A stretch of 64,000 nt of DNA from JADZEM01 sp046328125. GTDB taxonomy: Bacteria; Chloroflexota; UBA6077; JACCZL01. Each line of letters begins with the position of its first letter. Position 1 is the stretch's first letter. Below are positions 8,976-20,022 of this stretch, piece by piece. Location of the stretch: NCBI GenBank assembly GCA_046328125.1, contig JAXLXF010000004.1, forward strand, positions 1 to 64,000, given 5' to 3'. The position numbers and the translations under genes are program-made. The notes beneath the pieces are model-generated. The model saw nothing but the letters and a program-made list of their open reading frames with translations. It did no database searches and was not told the origin of the DNA.

Positions 8976-10835
8976 ATGTCGACCACCATGCTGACCGATA
9001 CTGCTGCCACCAACGTGCGCAACGACCTGCGCAACATCGCGATCATCGCCCACGTCGATCATGGAAAGACGACGCTGGTGGACGCGATGCTGAAGCAGAG
9101 CAACATCTTCCGCGCTAATCAGGCCGTCGGCGAGCTCATCATGGACTCGAACGCCCTGGAGCGCGAGAAGGGCATCACGATCCTGGCGAAGAACACCGCC
9201 ATCCAGTTTCGTGGTGTCACCATCAACATCATCGACACGCCCGGCCACGCCGATTTCTCCGGCGAGGTCGAGCGCGTGTTGAACATGGCGGACGGCTGCC
9301 TGCTGCTCGTGGACGCTGTGGACGGCCCGATGCCGCAGACCCGCTTCGTGCTGACCAAGGCGCTGGAGTTGAACCTGCGTCCGCTGGTCGTCATCAACAA
9401 GATCGACCGCCCGAACGCCCGCCCGGACGTGGTGCTGGGCATGGTCCAGGATCTGTTCCTGGAGCTGGCGTCGCACGAAGACCACCTCGAATTCGAGGTG
9501 ATCTACACCAACGCCCGCGCCGGCCACGCCGGGACCGCGCCGGACCAGATGACGACCTCGCTGGTGCCGCTGTTCGAGGCGATCCTGGCGCATATCCCAC
9601 CCCCAACCGCCGACCTGGACGGCGGCTTCCAGATGCTGGTCACCGCGATCAGTTATGACGAGTACAAGGGCCGGACCGGCATCGGACGGGTGGCGCGCGG
9701 CCGGTACACCGCTGGCGATGCGCTGGTCGTCCTGAACCGCGATGGTGAGGCCGTCCCGCAGCGTGGCAGCCAGGTCTTTCGCTTCGAGGGGCTCTCACGG
9801 GTGCCCGTCGAGGAGGCCCGAGCCGGCGACATCGTGATGATCACCGGCCTGGAGAGCGTCCAGATCGGCGACACCGTCACGCCCGCCGACATGCCCGAAG
9901 CACTGCCTCGGCTGGAGGTGGAGCAGCCGACCGTCCAGATGACATTCGGCGTCAACACCTCACCGATGTCCGGCCGCGAGGGGAAGCTGGTCACCAGCCG
10001 CCAGATCCGCGCCCGCCTCTGGCGCGAGCTCGAGACGAACGTGGCGCTGCGGGTCGAAGAGACGGGCAGCGCGGACGTCTTCCTGGTGAGCGGGCGGGGC
10101 GAGCTGCACCTGGCCATCCTGGTCGAGACGATGCGCCGCGAGGGGTACGAGCTGGAAGTCTCGCGGCCCCAGGCGATCACCCGCGAGGAGAACGGCAAGA
10201 CGGTCGAGCCGATCGAGGCGCTGGTCGTGGAGACGGCCGAGGAGTACGTCGGGCCGCTCACCGAGCAGCTCGCCTCGCGCCAGGGCCAGATGACCAACCT
10301 CGAGAACGACGGCAACGGACGGGTCCGTCTGGAGTACTCGATTCCGACGCGCGGTCTGATCGGCTTCCGCAACGCCTTCCTGACGATCACGCGCGGCGAG
10401 GGCCAGATGGCCTCGCTGCTGTCCGGCTTCGAGCCGATGCGCGGTCCGCTGCGCGCCACCCGCAACGGATCGCTGGTCGCGTCCGAGGCCGGTACGGCAG
10501 TGACGTACGGGCTGGCGAACGCCCAGAATCGCGGCCAGACGATGGTCGAGCCGGGCACCGAGGTGTACGAGGGGATGGTCGTCGGGATCCACATCCGCGA
10601 GGACGACCTGGCGGTGAACGTCTGCCGCGAGAAGAAGATGACCAACATCCGCTCCTCGACGTCCGACATCGCGGTCCGGCTGACCCCGCCGGTCGACCTC
10701 AGCCTGGAGGAGGCGCTCGACTTCCTGGCCGCCGACGAGCTGCTGGAGGTCACCCCGAAGTCGTACCGGCTCCGCAAGCGGATTCTGGCGGCGACCGACC
10801 GCGCCCGGGCTGCCAAGCGCGCGGCCGGACGGTAG
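8976..10835 (+). CDS. typA: Ribosome-associated GTPase TypA/BipA
   Basis: This is a 619-residue translational GTPase of the EF-G class that acts in ribosome assembly and stress growth. The G-domain motifs are all present: AHVDHGKTT (G1), DTPGHADF (G3) and NKIDRPNA (G4). The C-terminal part has the TypA-specific RNSTSD-like segment (NIRSSTSDIAVRL) and a lysine/arginine-rich end. The ATG at 8976 is chosen because GGAGG ends 3 bases before it and because upstream in-frame codons would add unrelated sequence. The length is typical for the family. Confidence 0.96.
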   Translation: MSTTMLTDTAATNVRNDLRNIAIIAHVDHGKTTLVDAMLKQSNIFRANQAVGELIMDSNALEREKGITILAKNTAIQFRGVTINIIDTPGHADFSGEVERVLNMADGCLLLVDAVDGPMPQTRFVLTKALELNLRPLVVINKIDRPNARPDVVLGMVQDLFLELASHEDHLEFEVIYTNARAGHAGTAPDQMTTSLVPLFEAILAHIPPPTADLDGGFQMLVTAISYDEYKGRTGIGRVARGRYTAGDALVVLNRDGEAVPQRGSQVFRFEGLSRVPVEEARAGDIVMITGLESVQIGDTVTPADMPEALPRLEVEQPTVQMTFGVNTSPMSGREGKLVTSRQIRARLWRELETNVALRVEETGSADVFLVSGRGELHLAILVETMRREGYELEVSRPQAITREENGKTVEPIEALVVETAEEYVGPLTEQLASRQGQMTNLENDGNGRVRLEYSIPTRGLIGFRNAFLTITRGEGQMASLLSGFEPMRGPLRATRNGSLVASEAGTAVTYGLANAQNRGQTMVEPGTEVYEGMVVGIHIREDDLAVNVCREKKMTNIRSSTSDIAVRLTPPVDLSLEEALDFLAADELLEVTPKSYRLRKRILAATDRARAAKRAAGR

Positions 10836-10853
10836 CCTACCCTCGCATCCCTG

Positions 10854-11076
10854 TCCTCTCTACCGTCCCGTATACGGGAGGGTGTCCGTCAGATTCCTGC
10901 ATCGCGACTGGGCCGTGGACTGAAGTCCACGTCTACCGTTGGTGCGTGGCTACGCCACGAAGGAGAAAGATCCTACGTCGCGGAGCGACGGCGTGAATGT
11001 AGACGTGGGTTTCAACCCACGGCGCCTGCGGCGTGCAAGATCCTGCGAGGCACCCTACACGGGACGGTAGAGAGGA
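10854..11076. mobile_element. MITE-like element with 18-bp terminal inverted repeats
   Basis: Positions 10854-10871 and 11059-11076 form a perfect 18-bp inverted repeat (TCCTCTCTACCGTCCCGT and its complement), bounding 223 bp with no coding potential. A four-hairpin repeat lies inside. No target-site duplication is obvious. A related hairpin with a CTCTACTGTCCC arm is at 26975-27010. It fills the gap between typA and the aminopropyltransferase gene. Confidence 0.55.
10914..11021. repeat. Four-hairpin dispersed repeat, copy 1
   Basis: Four successive hairpins are seen: 10914-10931, 10945-10959, 10976-10990 and 11004-11021. CGTCTAC follows the first and GTAGACG precedes the last, so the unit is roughly symmetric. 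The last hairpin carries a 5' GTAG tetranucleotide, as in REP sequences. Other copies are at 52656-52762 and 62894-62976, and a single-hairpin remnant is at 37702-37715. Confidence 0.8.
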
Positions 11077-11122
11077 GACATCTGGTTGCCCCGGCCACAC
11101 TGTTGCCCGCTGAGGGGATACC

Positions 11123-11983
11123 ATGACGATGCACGATGAGCACTGGCGCACGTTCGACGTGCTGCCCGGCGAGATCGCTTCCTACGAGGTCACCCGGGTG
11201 CTGGCGACGGCCCAGACCGCGTTCCAGGCCGTCGAGATCGTCGAGACGCGCTCGTTCGGCAAGGCACTGTTCCTGGACGGCGCGCCGCAGTCAGCCGTGG
11301 CGGACGAGTACGTCTACCACGAAGCGCTGGTGCATCCCGCGATGATCGCCCACTCCGCGCCGAAGTGGGTGCTGATCGCCGGCGGCGGCGAGGGCGCCAC
11401 CCTCCGCGAGGTGCTGCGCCACCCGAGCGTCGAGCGAGCCGTGATGGTGGACATCGACGGCGAGCTGGTGGATCTGTGCCGAGAGCACCTGGCCGAAATG
11501 CACCAGGGCGCCTTCGACGACCCGCGCGCCGAGATCATCATCGGCGACGCGCTGGCATACCTGCGCGATCGCGACGAGCGATTCGACGTCATCGTCATCG
11601 ACCTGACCGACCCGAGCGAGGATGGCCCGATTGGCGAGCTGTACTCGGAGGGGTTCTACCGGCTGGTGGCGTCGCGCCTCGCCGACGACGGCATCGTGGT
11701 GCTCCAGGCGTACACGTTCGGGCCGGGCCGGATGGCGTGGCAGGACAAGATCGCCGCGACCCTCTCGCCGGTCTTCCCGATGGTGCGGCGGTACCGGGCC
11801 GAGGTGCCGTTCTTCAAGGACAGCTGGGCGTACCTGACCGCCAGCGCCGTCCGCGACCCGGCGGCGCTGCCGGCCACGCTGGTGGACCGCGAGATCGCCG
11901 AGCGCGGCGTGGACGGCCTGCGCTTCTACGACGGTATCACCCACCTCTCGATGTTCAGCCTCCCGAAGTACGCCCGCCCCTGA
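11123..11983 (+). CDS. speE: Polyamine aminopropyltransferase (spermidine/thermospermine synthase-like)
   Basis: The 286-residue protein transfers an aminopropyl group from decarboxylated S-adenosylmethionine to a polyamine. It has an N-terminal beta domain, LFLDGAPQSAVADEYVYHE (substrate and product pocket), the nucleotide-binding loop IAGGGEGATLREVLRH, MVDID, and the catalytic region DLTDP. The GGGEG loop is closer to thermospermine synthases and some thermophile enzymes than to the GGGDG of classical SpeE, so the product may not be spermidine. No SAM decarboxylase gene is adjacent. The ATG at 11123 follows GAGGGG at a sensible distance. Confidence 0.87.
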   Translation: MTMHDEHWRTFDVLPGEIASYEVTRVLATAQTAFQAVEIVETRSFGKALFLDGAPQSAVADEYVYHEALVHPAMIAHSAPKWVLIAGGGEGATLREVLRHPSVERAVMVDIDGELVDLCREHLAEMHQGAFDDPRAEIIIGDALAYLRDRDERFDVIVIDLTDPSEDGPIGELYSEGFYRLVASRLADDGIVVLQAYTFGPGRMAWQDKIAATLSPVFPMVRRYRAEVPFFKDSWAYLTASAVRDPAALPATLVDREIAERGVDGLRFYDGITHLSMFSLPKYARP

Positions 11984-12059
11984 GCCATCCATGTGGCCAA
12001 CGTCGCCTACCGGCGGCAGAGGTCTGGTACGCTGTCATCACAAGCACCGGGAGTCTGGC

Positions 12060-12338
12060 GTGTCCGAGAAGCCCCCGCCCACCACTTCGGTGACCCTCGA
12101 TTTGCCCACGGACATAGTCGACGAGCTTCAGTCGGTCGCCGACCAGGCCGGACGAGATGTTTCTGAGGTGGCCGAAGAAGTGCTCGCAGCATACCTTGCC
12201 GTACAGCGGCACTATCTCGAAGCGGTCGATCGCGCGATTGCCGAGGCCGATGCTGGCGCGAAGCGGCACTCGCACGGAAAGGTCATGGCCTGGATGGAGA
12301 GTTGGGGCAAGCCTGATGAGCTTCCGCCGCCAGGGTGA
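12060..12338 (+). CDS. Ribbon-helix-helix antitoxin (ParD/CopG-like)
   Basis: This 92-residue protein has an N-terminal beta strand (TTSVTLDLP) followed by two short helices, as in ribbon-helix-helix repressors, and a C-terminal segment HGKVMAWMESWGK typical of ParD-type antitoxins. The GTG start is supported by GGGAG six bases upstream. Its stop overlaps the next gene as GTGA, the usual arrangement of a toxin-antitoxin pair. It probably neutralises the downstream toxin and represses the operon. Confidence 0.75.
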   Translation: MSEKPPPTTSVTLDLPTDIVDELQSVADQAGRDVSEVAEEVLAAYLAVQRHYLEAVDRAIAEADAGAKRHSHGKVMAWMESWGKPDELPPPG

Positions 12339-12613
12339 ACGTTCGATGGTCGCGACAGGCCCTATCAGAGCTTCGCAGCATTCGGACCTACATCGCGCAA
12401 GAGAGTCCGATCAGGGCGGATGCCGTCGTCACGCGCCTTCGTGCCGCCTCGCTTGCGCTGGAGCAGTTTCCATCTCTCGGGCGTCGGGGACGATCGATTG
12501 ACACGCACGAGCTGGTGGTGCCGAGGCTGCCGTGCATCCTTGTGTACCGAGTCATCCACGATACTGTCGTCATCGTCACGGTGAGGCATGGCGCGTGGCA
12601 GTGGCCCATCTGA
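12335..12613 (+). CDS. RelE/ParE-family toxin
   Basis: The 92-residue product begins VRWSRQALSELRSIRTYIAQ and continues with a FPSLGRRGR turn, LVYRVI and a C-terminal VRHGAW. This is the standard ParE/RelE fold signature (short helical hairpin, then a beta sheet, then a His/Arg end). ParE members poison gyrase and RelE members cleave ribosome-bound mRNA; the sequence alone does not decide which applies. The start overlaps the antitoxin stop by 4 bases. Confidence 0.8.
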   Translation: MNVRWSRQALSELRSIRTYIAQESPIRADAVVTRLRAASLALEQFPSLGRRGRSIDTHELVVPRLPCILVYRVIHDTVVIVTVRHGAWQWPI

Positions 12614-12717
12614 TGTAGCCGGGCTGCGATTCCCCGGGGGGATCCTGGCCGGTGCCCGGACCGGCGCCGGATTCGGGGCGCTGGTCGGCCGAGGGTGTGC
12701 CAACATCGGCACGAGGG

Positions 12718-13320
12718 TCACGGGCCGAGCCGCGAGCGGATGGGCGCAGTGGACGCGCTCTGGATCGCAAGGACCGGCGCCGGACCCGTGCGGTCGATCG
12801 CAAATATCACCGTCGTCGCCTCTGACGGGCAGCAAGCTGGATCTTCTGGCTTGTAGCGCGCGTACTGGCCCTCGACCGTCTGCGCTTGCGGGAAGACGCG
12901 CGTCCCGATCAGGGCGCCATCTGTGCGCAACGCGTACGGCTCCGGCGACAGGGAACCGGCAAACTGCCCGTCGGCGAAAATGAACGTCTGGTCTGCCAGC
13001 GGGCGGCAGGTGTCGTCATAGGTCTGCGCGCGGGCCGCGACGACTCGCACGGCGCCGATGTCGCTGGTGAACGCGAGGTCGGGGGTCCAGCCTGCCGCCG
13101 CCACCGCGAGCTCCTCGGGTGTCGTCGGCGGCTGAGATCGCCGCACGCAGTTCGGATCGACAACAGGGTCAGCTGGTGGCGCCGGTGGGATGTCCATGCC
13201 GGGTCTGTTCCAGCTCGTCGGCGTACCATCGAGCCAGGAGCCGTCGGCCCCGGCCCGGCCCGGCATCAGCAGAAGAGCGAGCAGCAGCGTTCCCACCACC
13301 ATCGAGAGCCGCTGCCGCAT
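12718..13320 (-). CDS. Secreted LppP/LprE-like protein
   Basis: The 200-residue protein starts with a signal peptide (MRQRLSMVVGTLLLALLLMP, then GRAGADG). The mature part has GWTPDLAF, then SPEPYALRTDGALIGTR, then a CCPS segment, which fits the LppP/LprE lipoprotein family of unknown function described mainly in mycobacteria. There is no lipobox cysteine, so this copy is probably released rather than lipid-anchored. The ATG at 13320 is used because GGGGGA precedes it and the signal peptide starts there; a longer frame upstream looks non-coding. It is convergent with the toxin gene. Confidence 0.65.
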   Translation of the reverse strand: MRQRLSMVVGTLLLALLLMPGRAGADGSWLDGTPTSWNRPGMDIPPAPPADPVVDPNCVRRSQPPTTPEELAVAAAGWTPDLAFTSDIGAVRVVAARAQTYDDTCRPLADQTFIFADGQFAGSLSPEPYALRTDGALIGTRVFPQAQTVEGQYARYKPEDPACCPSEATTVIFAIDRTGPAPVLAIQSASTAPIRSRLGP

Positions 13321-13535
13321 CCGATTCCCCCAACGCCTGCCCTGACGAATGGTACGGTAGCTGCGAGCCCACCGCCGCGTCGCCTGCACGTCCCTGCGAC
13401 CCTCACCGCTCCAGCAGATGTGCGCCGCCTGCCGGGCCGTGTCGCGAGACGCAAGCGATGCCTTGGACCAGGAATCTGCCCGCTTGTCTGCGCGGTGGTC
13501 TGCGAACAGGTCGTCGCCGGGCTGGCGTCAGGTGC

Positions 13536-16238
<2,703 letters not shown>

Positions 16239-16244
16239 CGAGAG

Positions 16245-16285
16245 GGCAGAGGGCAGAGGATCGTAACTGCCTACGGCCCTCTGCC
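16245..16285. terminator. Inverted-repeat terminator between hydrolase and catalase genes
   Basis: GGCAGAGGGC (16245-16254) pairs perfectly with 16276-16285 across a 21-base loop, between convergent stops. The left arm lies in tandem AGAGGGC heptamers, so again a heptamer repeat forms the hairpin at a convergent junction. No U-tract is present. Confidence 0.55.
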
Positions 16286-16298
16286 TACCGCCTACTCG

Positions 16299-17885
16299 TC
16301 AGGCGCCGTGGGTGACGGCGGCCGGCACCGGCGGCACGCTCTCGACCGCGATCCCGAGGCCGTCCGCCACCCGCCGGCCGTACTCCGCGTCGCACTGGCT
16401 CAGGTGCCAGATCATCCGCTCCTGGATGTCGCGATTGCACTGCTTCAGGCCCGAGACGAGGTTCCGGATGAGCTCGTCCCGCTCCCACGGCTCGAAGGTC
16501 CGGTACCGCTCGCCAGCCTGCCCGTAGTCGTTGGTCCGGCCGATCTCCTGACGGGTCACTTTGCCGGAGACCAGCGGCTCGTGGGCCGGGGCGGTCGGGC
16601 GAACCTCCTGAGGGCCGCCCCGGCTGGTCGGCTCGTAGTTGACGTGCGGGTTGGCGCCGTGCGAGACGCCGTCCACGTAGAACGTCATCTGGCCGTCGCG
16701 CTGGTTGGTGTTGGCCTGGACGCGCGGCGCGTTGATCGGCAGCTGCAGGTAGTTCGGGCCGACCCGGTACCGCTGGGTGTCCGAGTAGGAGAACGTCCGC
16801 CCCTGGAGCAATTTGTCGTCCGAAAAGTCGAGGCCGTCTACAAGCACGCCGGTGCCAAACGCGACCTGCTCGACCTCGGCGAAGTGGTTAGCCGGGTTGC
16901 GGTCCAGCGTCATCATGCCGACCGGGCGCAACGGGAACAGCTCAGGCGGCCAGAGCTTGGTCGGGTCCAGCGGGTCGAAGTCGAGCTCCGGGTGCTCGCC
17001 GTCCTCCATGATCTGGACCTGCAGCTCCCACTTCGGGAAGTCGCCCCGCTCGATGGCGTCGAACAGATCCTGGCTGGCGTGGTTGAAGTTCGTCGCCTGG
17101 ATCTTCTCGGCCTCGGCCTGGGTCAGGTTCACCTCGCCCTGCTGGGTAAGCCAGTGGTACTTGACCAGGACGGCCTTTCCGTCGGCGTTGACCCACTTGT
17201 AGGCGTGGACGCCCGAGCCGCGCATGTGGCGATAGTCCTGGGGGATGCCCCACGGGCTGAACAGCCAGGTGATCATGTGCATGGCTGAGGGCGACAGACT
17301 GACGAAGTCAAACTGGCGGTTCGGGTCTTGACGGTTGGTGACCGGATCGGGCTTGAAGGCGTGCACCACGTCCGGGAACTTCATCGCGTCGCGGATGAAG
17401 AACACCTGCAGGTTGTTGCCGACCAGATCCCAGTTGCCGTCCTCGGTGTACATCTTGATCGCGAACCCGCGCGGGTCGCGCAAGGTCTCCGGCGAGTGCC
17501 CACCGTGGATCACCGTCGAGAAGCGGACGAACAGCGGCGTGCGCTTGCCCTTCTCCTGGAACAGCTTTGCACGGGTGTACGTCGAGATCGGCTCGTCGCC
17601 GACTGTGCCGTACGCCTCGAAGTAGCCGTGCGCGCCAGCGCCGCGCGCGTGCACCACCCGCTCTGGGATGCGCTCGCGGTCGAAGTGAGAGATCTTCTCC
17701 AGGAAGTGATAGTTCTCCAGGACGGTCGGGCCACGATCTCCGACCGTGCGATTGTTCTGATTGTCGTAGACCGGGTGGCCCTGACGGGTGGTCAAGTGCG
17801 GTCCGGCGCCCGGTCCCTGGCCGTCGGCGGCAGTCGGCTCGGTAGCTCGCCCGTTGGTCTTCCCGTTGGTCGACTTGTCGCTCAT
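16299..17885 (-). CDS. katA: Heme catalase
   Basis: The 528-residue enzyme disproportionates hydrogen peroxide. The catalytic His is in RVVHARGAGAHGYFE, the distal Asn is in the WDLVGNN region, and the proximal heme Tyr is in RTFSYSDTQRYRVGPNY. The length fits small-subunit monofunctional catalases, without the C-terminal flavodoxin-like domain of large catalases. The ATG at 17885 is preferred over one seven codons upstream because AGGGA precedes it at a normal distance. A Fur/PerR-type gene lies directly upstream, and the intervening DNA holds a good promoter overlapped by an AT-rich inverted repeat, suggesting peroxide or metal control. Confidence 0.95.
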   Translation of the reverse strand: MSDKSTNGKTNGRATEPTAADGQGPGAGPHLTTRQGHPVYDNQNNRTVGDRGPTVLENYHFLEKISHFDRERIPERVVHARGAGAHGYFEAYGTVGDEPISTYTRAKLFQEKGKRTPLFVRFSTVIHGGHSPETLRDPRGFAIKMYTEDGNWDLVGNNLQVFFIRDAMKFPDVVHAFKPDPVTNRQDPNRQFDFVSLSPSAMHMITWLFSPWGIPQDYRHMRGSGVHAYKWVNADGKAVLVKYHWLTQQGEVNLTQAEAEKIQATNFNHASQDLFDAIERGDFPKWELQVQIMEDGEHPELDFDPLDPTKLWPPELFPLRPVGMMTLDRNPANHFAEVEQVAFGTGVLVDGLDFSDDKLLQGRTFSYSDTQRYRVGPNYLQLPINAPRVQANTNQRDGQMTFYVDGVSHGANPHVNYEPTSRGGPQEVRPTAPAHEPLVSGKVTRQEIGRTNDYGQAGERYRTFEPWERDELIRNLVSGLKQCNRDIQERMIWHLSQCDAEYGRRVADGLGIAVESVPPVPAAVTHGA

Positions 17886-18027
17886 CGTCGTCCCTTCGTT
17901 CGGCACGCGCCGCGCGGTCAGCCATCCGACGTCGTACAGCCCCGGCGCACGTAACGTAGAGGAGGTCGCGTGCGACCGGGCAACTGCGAGCGGGAGGCTG
18001 TCAACCGCTGCAACACGGCCAATACGG

Positions 18028-18072
18028 TAAGAATTCCTAGATAATAATGATTCTTAGAAATGAGCGAGTCAA
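18028..18072 (-). promoter_or_regulatory. Catalase promoter with putative PerR/Fur box
   Basis: On the reverse strand TTGACT (18067-18072) and CATTAT (18044-18049) are 17 bases apart, a good housekeeping-type promoter about 150 bases before katA. TAAGAAT (18028-18034) and ATTCTTA (18050-18056) form an inverted repeat around the -10, and AGATAATAATGATTC resembles the 7-1-7 Fur/PerR box. This AT-rich island stands out in high-GC DNA. Repression by the adjacent regulator is inferred. Confidence 0.55.
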
Positions 18073-18126
18073 TGATACACGGCGGTTCTAAAACGGGTTA
18101 GCGGGCGCGCTTCAGCCGAGGCGGCG

Positions 18127-18597
18127 TCAGGCGGAGGGGCTGTGAGGAGCCCGTGACACGGGGGAGGCCGCACACCGTGCGCACCGACCGTACAGATCGA
18201 GGCGGTGCTGCTCCAGCCGGAATCCGGCGTCGTGGGCGGCGCGATCGCGCAGGGCGACCAGCACGTCGTCGCAGCCGTCGTAGTCGGTGATCCGGCCGCA
18301 GGCGGTGCAGATCAGGTTGGCGTGCGGCGTGACATTGGCGTCGAAGCGGACGGCGTTCTCGAAGGCGAGGGGCCGAAGCAGGCCGCGCTCGACCATCACG
18401 TTGAGCGTCGCGTAGACCGTCGCCAGGCCCATCGTCGGGAAGCGGCTGCGGACCGCGTCGTACACCTCGGCGGCGGTCGGATGATCCTGAACCAGCACTT
18501 CCTGGGCGATGGCGAGCCGTTGCGGGGTCAGCCGGAGGCCAGCTCCCTGCAAGAGCGTAGTCGCCGTCGTCTCGTGTCCAGGCGGTAGCTGAGCCAT
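18127..18597 (-). CDS. Fur/PerR-family transcriptional regulator
   Basis: The 156-residue regulator has a winged helix (LRLTPQRLAIAQEVL, HPTAAEVYDAV, GLATVYATLNVMVERGL) and the metal-binding dimer domain with HANLICTACGRITDYD and a second pair CARC near the end, giving the two CxxC motifs of the structural zinc site. The RFDANVTPHANL segment fits the Fur/PerR regulatory metal site. Its place between the HNH gene and katA suggests a PerR role in peroxide defence, but Fur or Zur specificity cannot be excluded. The ATG at 18597 gives the conventional N-terminus; an upstream GTG at 18642 would extend it by 15 residues. Confidence 0.88.
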   Translation of the reverse strand: MAQLPPGHETTATTLLQGAGLRLTPQRLAIAQEVLVQDHPTAAEVYDAVRSRFPTMGLATVYATLNVMVERGLLRPLAFENAVRFDANVTPHANLICTACGRITDYDGCDDVLVALRDRAAHDAGFRLEQHRLDLYGRCARCAASPVSRAPHSPSA

Positions 18598-18651
18598 GTC
18601 CCAGGTGTTATACACCGGCAACCTGCCGAGCGCTATCCTCACGCTCGGCGG

Positions 18652-19170
18652 TTAGCCGACCTTCTCACGCTCCCATTCGGGGATGAACTTCTGCCAGTCA
18701 CGCTGCACGTCGAGGTACTGGGCAAACAGGTAGTAGCTGTTCGCCTTCGGCTCGTACGGCGGCCGGCGGAGCGGCATCCGGCACTCCTCGAGTGCCTTGC
18801 CGCCCTTGCGATGGTTACAGGACCGGCACGCGCTGACGAGGTTCTCCCAGGTATGGGGGCCGCCTCGGTGGCGCGGGATCACGTGATCGAGCGTCAGGTC
18901 ACGCGTCTTCAGGCCGCAGTACTGGCAGGTGTACTGATCGCGCATGAAGACCTCGCGCCGGGTCAGTCGGACGCGTGGACGCGGGCGCTTGATCATGTAG
19001 ACCAGGCGGATCACCGACGGTCGGGGGAAGGCGCGCGAAGGCGTCCGGATATCGCCGAACGCATGCTCCAGAACCTCGGCCTTGCCCCCGTCGATCAGGA
19101 CGAGCGCACGGCGGGTGTTGCAGACGTTCAGCGGCTCATAGTTCTGATTGAGGACCAGGACCGAGCTCAC
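18652..19170 (-). CDS. HNH endonuclease family protein
   Basis: The 172-residue protein starts VSSVLVLNQNYEPLNV, a stereotyped N-terminus of a chromosomal HNH family common in cyanobacteria and Chloroflexota. The HNH core is present: CQYCG, then LDHVIPRHRGG, then ENLVSACRSCNHRKGG, with zinc-binding CxxC pairs and catalytic His. No partner methylase is nearby, so this is not an obvious restriction system; its role is unknown. The GTG at 19170 follows GGGAGGG. It is transcribed toward the Fur/PerR gene from an extended -10 promoter about 100 bases upstream. Confidence 0.85.
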   Translation of the reverse strand: MSSVLVLNQNYEPLNVCNTRRALVLIDGGKAEVLEHAFGDIRTPSRAFPRPSVIRLVYMIKRPRPRVRLTRREVFMRDQYTCQYCGLKTRDLTLDHVIPRHRGGPHTWENLVSACRSCNHRKGGKALEECRMPLRRPPYEPKANSYYLFAQYLDVQRDWQKFIPEWEREKVG

Positions 19171-19276
19171 CCGACCCTCCCCACGCCTCCACGTTACAGA
19201 CCCGCCACCCCTCACGCTGAGGCGGGCGGGTCATCGCGATCGCCGACGCGGTGGTACGTCACAGTCCACCGACCGC

Positions 19277-19285
19277 ATTGTAGCA
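19277..19285 (-). promoter_or_regulatory. Extended -10 promoter element before the HNH gene
   Basis: The reverse strand reads TGCTACAAT, an extended -10. The identical 9-mer precedes the Lrp-type gene at 52596-52604. No clear -35 is visible. Confidence 0.5.
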
Positions 19286-19368
19286 GAGCTATTTCAGCCG
19301 CGAACGACATTCCGGATCTCGCGAGGCTGGAATGTGCGATCTCTGATAGCTCCCGGCCGTTCCCAGCC

Positions 19369-20022
19369 TCACCGAAGGTCGCCCGTCAGGTGCTCGCAGG
19401 CCGGCTTGACGCGCACCGGCAGCCCCGCGACCAGGAGGTAGACGGCGTCGGCGCGGGCCGCGAGCAGCTGGTTGGCCCGCCCGAGCGCATCGCGGAACAC
19501 CCGCCCGAGCGGCGTGGCCGGCACGATCCCCAGCCCGACCTCGTTGGTGACGACGATCGCGTCCCAGCCGCCCGCCCTGCGCGCCGTTTCCAGCGCGTCG
19601 ATCTCGGCCTCGATCTCCGTGTCCACCATACGGGCTGTCTCGGCGGTCGGGTCAGCTGGGCCGCACAGGTCGAGTAGCCAGTTGGTCACCAGCAGGCCCA
19701 GGTCGTCGAGGAGCACCGTCCCCGGCGGTGCGGTCAGACTTGCCAGCGCCCTGCCCACGTCGGTCCGCACTTCGAGCGTCGCCCACTCGGCCGGCCGCCG
19801 CTGCCGGTGCACCTGGATACGGGCGCGCATCTCGTCGTCGCCGGCCTCGGCGGTCGCGACGTAGAGGACCGGCTGCCGGCCGCTGCGCGCCAGCCCCTCC
19901 GCGAACCGGCTCTTGCCACTCCGCGCGCCGCCGGTCACCACCGTGAAGGTGGACCGCCCTCTCCGACTGCCCGCCTCCCCTCCTGACTCCTGACTCCTGA
20001 CTCCTGTCTCCTCGCTCTTCAC
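19369..20022 (-). CDS. cobU: Adenosylcobinamide kinase / guanylyltransferase
   Basis: CobU phosphorylates adenosylcobinamide and then transfers GMP during cobalamin nucleotide-loop assembly. The 217-residue protein has the P-loop VTGGARSGKSRFAE, the VATAEAGDDEM strand, HRQRRPAEWAT and VLLDDLGLLVTNWL, all family signatures. The GTG overlaps the priA stop as GTGA. The first ~25 residues come from the heptamer repeat array (EETGVRSQESGG) and are absent from ordinary CobU, which starts close to the P-loop strand. No other cobalamin genes are in the window, so it may serve salvage. Confidence 0.9.
   Translation of the reverse strand: MKSEETGVRSQESGGEAGSRRGRSTFTVVTGGARSGKSRFAEGLARSGRQPVLYVATAEAGDDEMRARIQVHRQRRPAEWATLEVRTDVGRALASLTAPPGTVLLDDLGLLVTNWLLDLCGPADPTAETARMVDTEIEAEIDALETARRAGGWDAIVVTNEVGLGIVPATPLGRVFRDALGRANQLLAARADAVYLLVAGLPVRVKPACEHLTGDLR
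19980..20013 (-). repeat. CAGGAGW heptamer array in the cobU N-terminus
   Basis: About five heptamers, in the coding-tolerant orientation of the reverse strand, encode ETGVRSQESGG at the start of CobU just after its overlap with priA. This is nearly the same peptide as in the Mur ligase-hydrolase linker. Confidence 0.88.
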
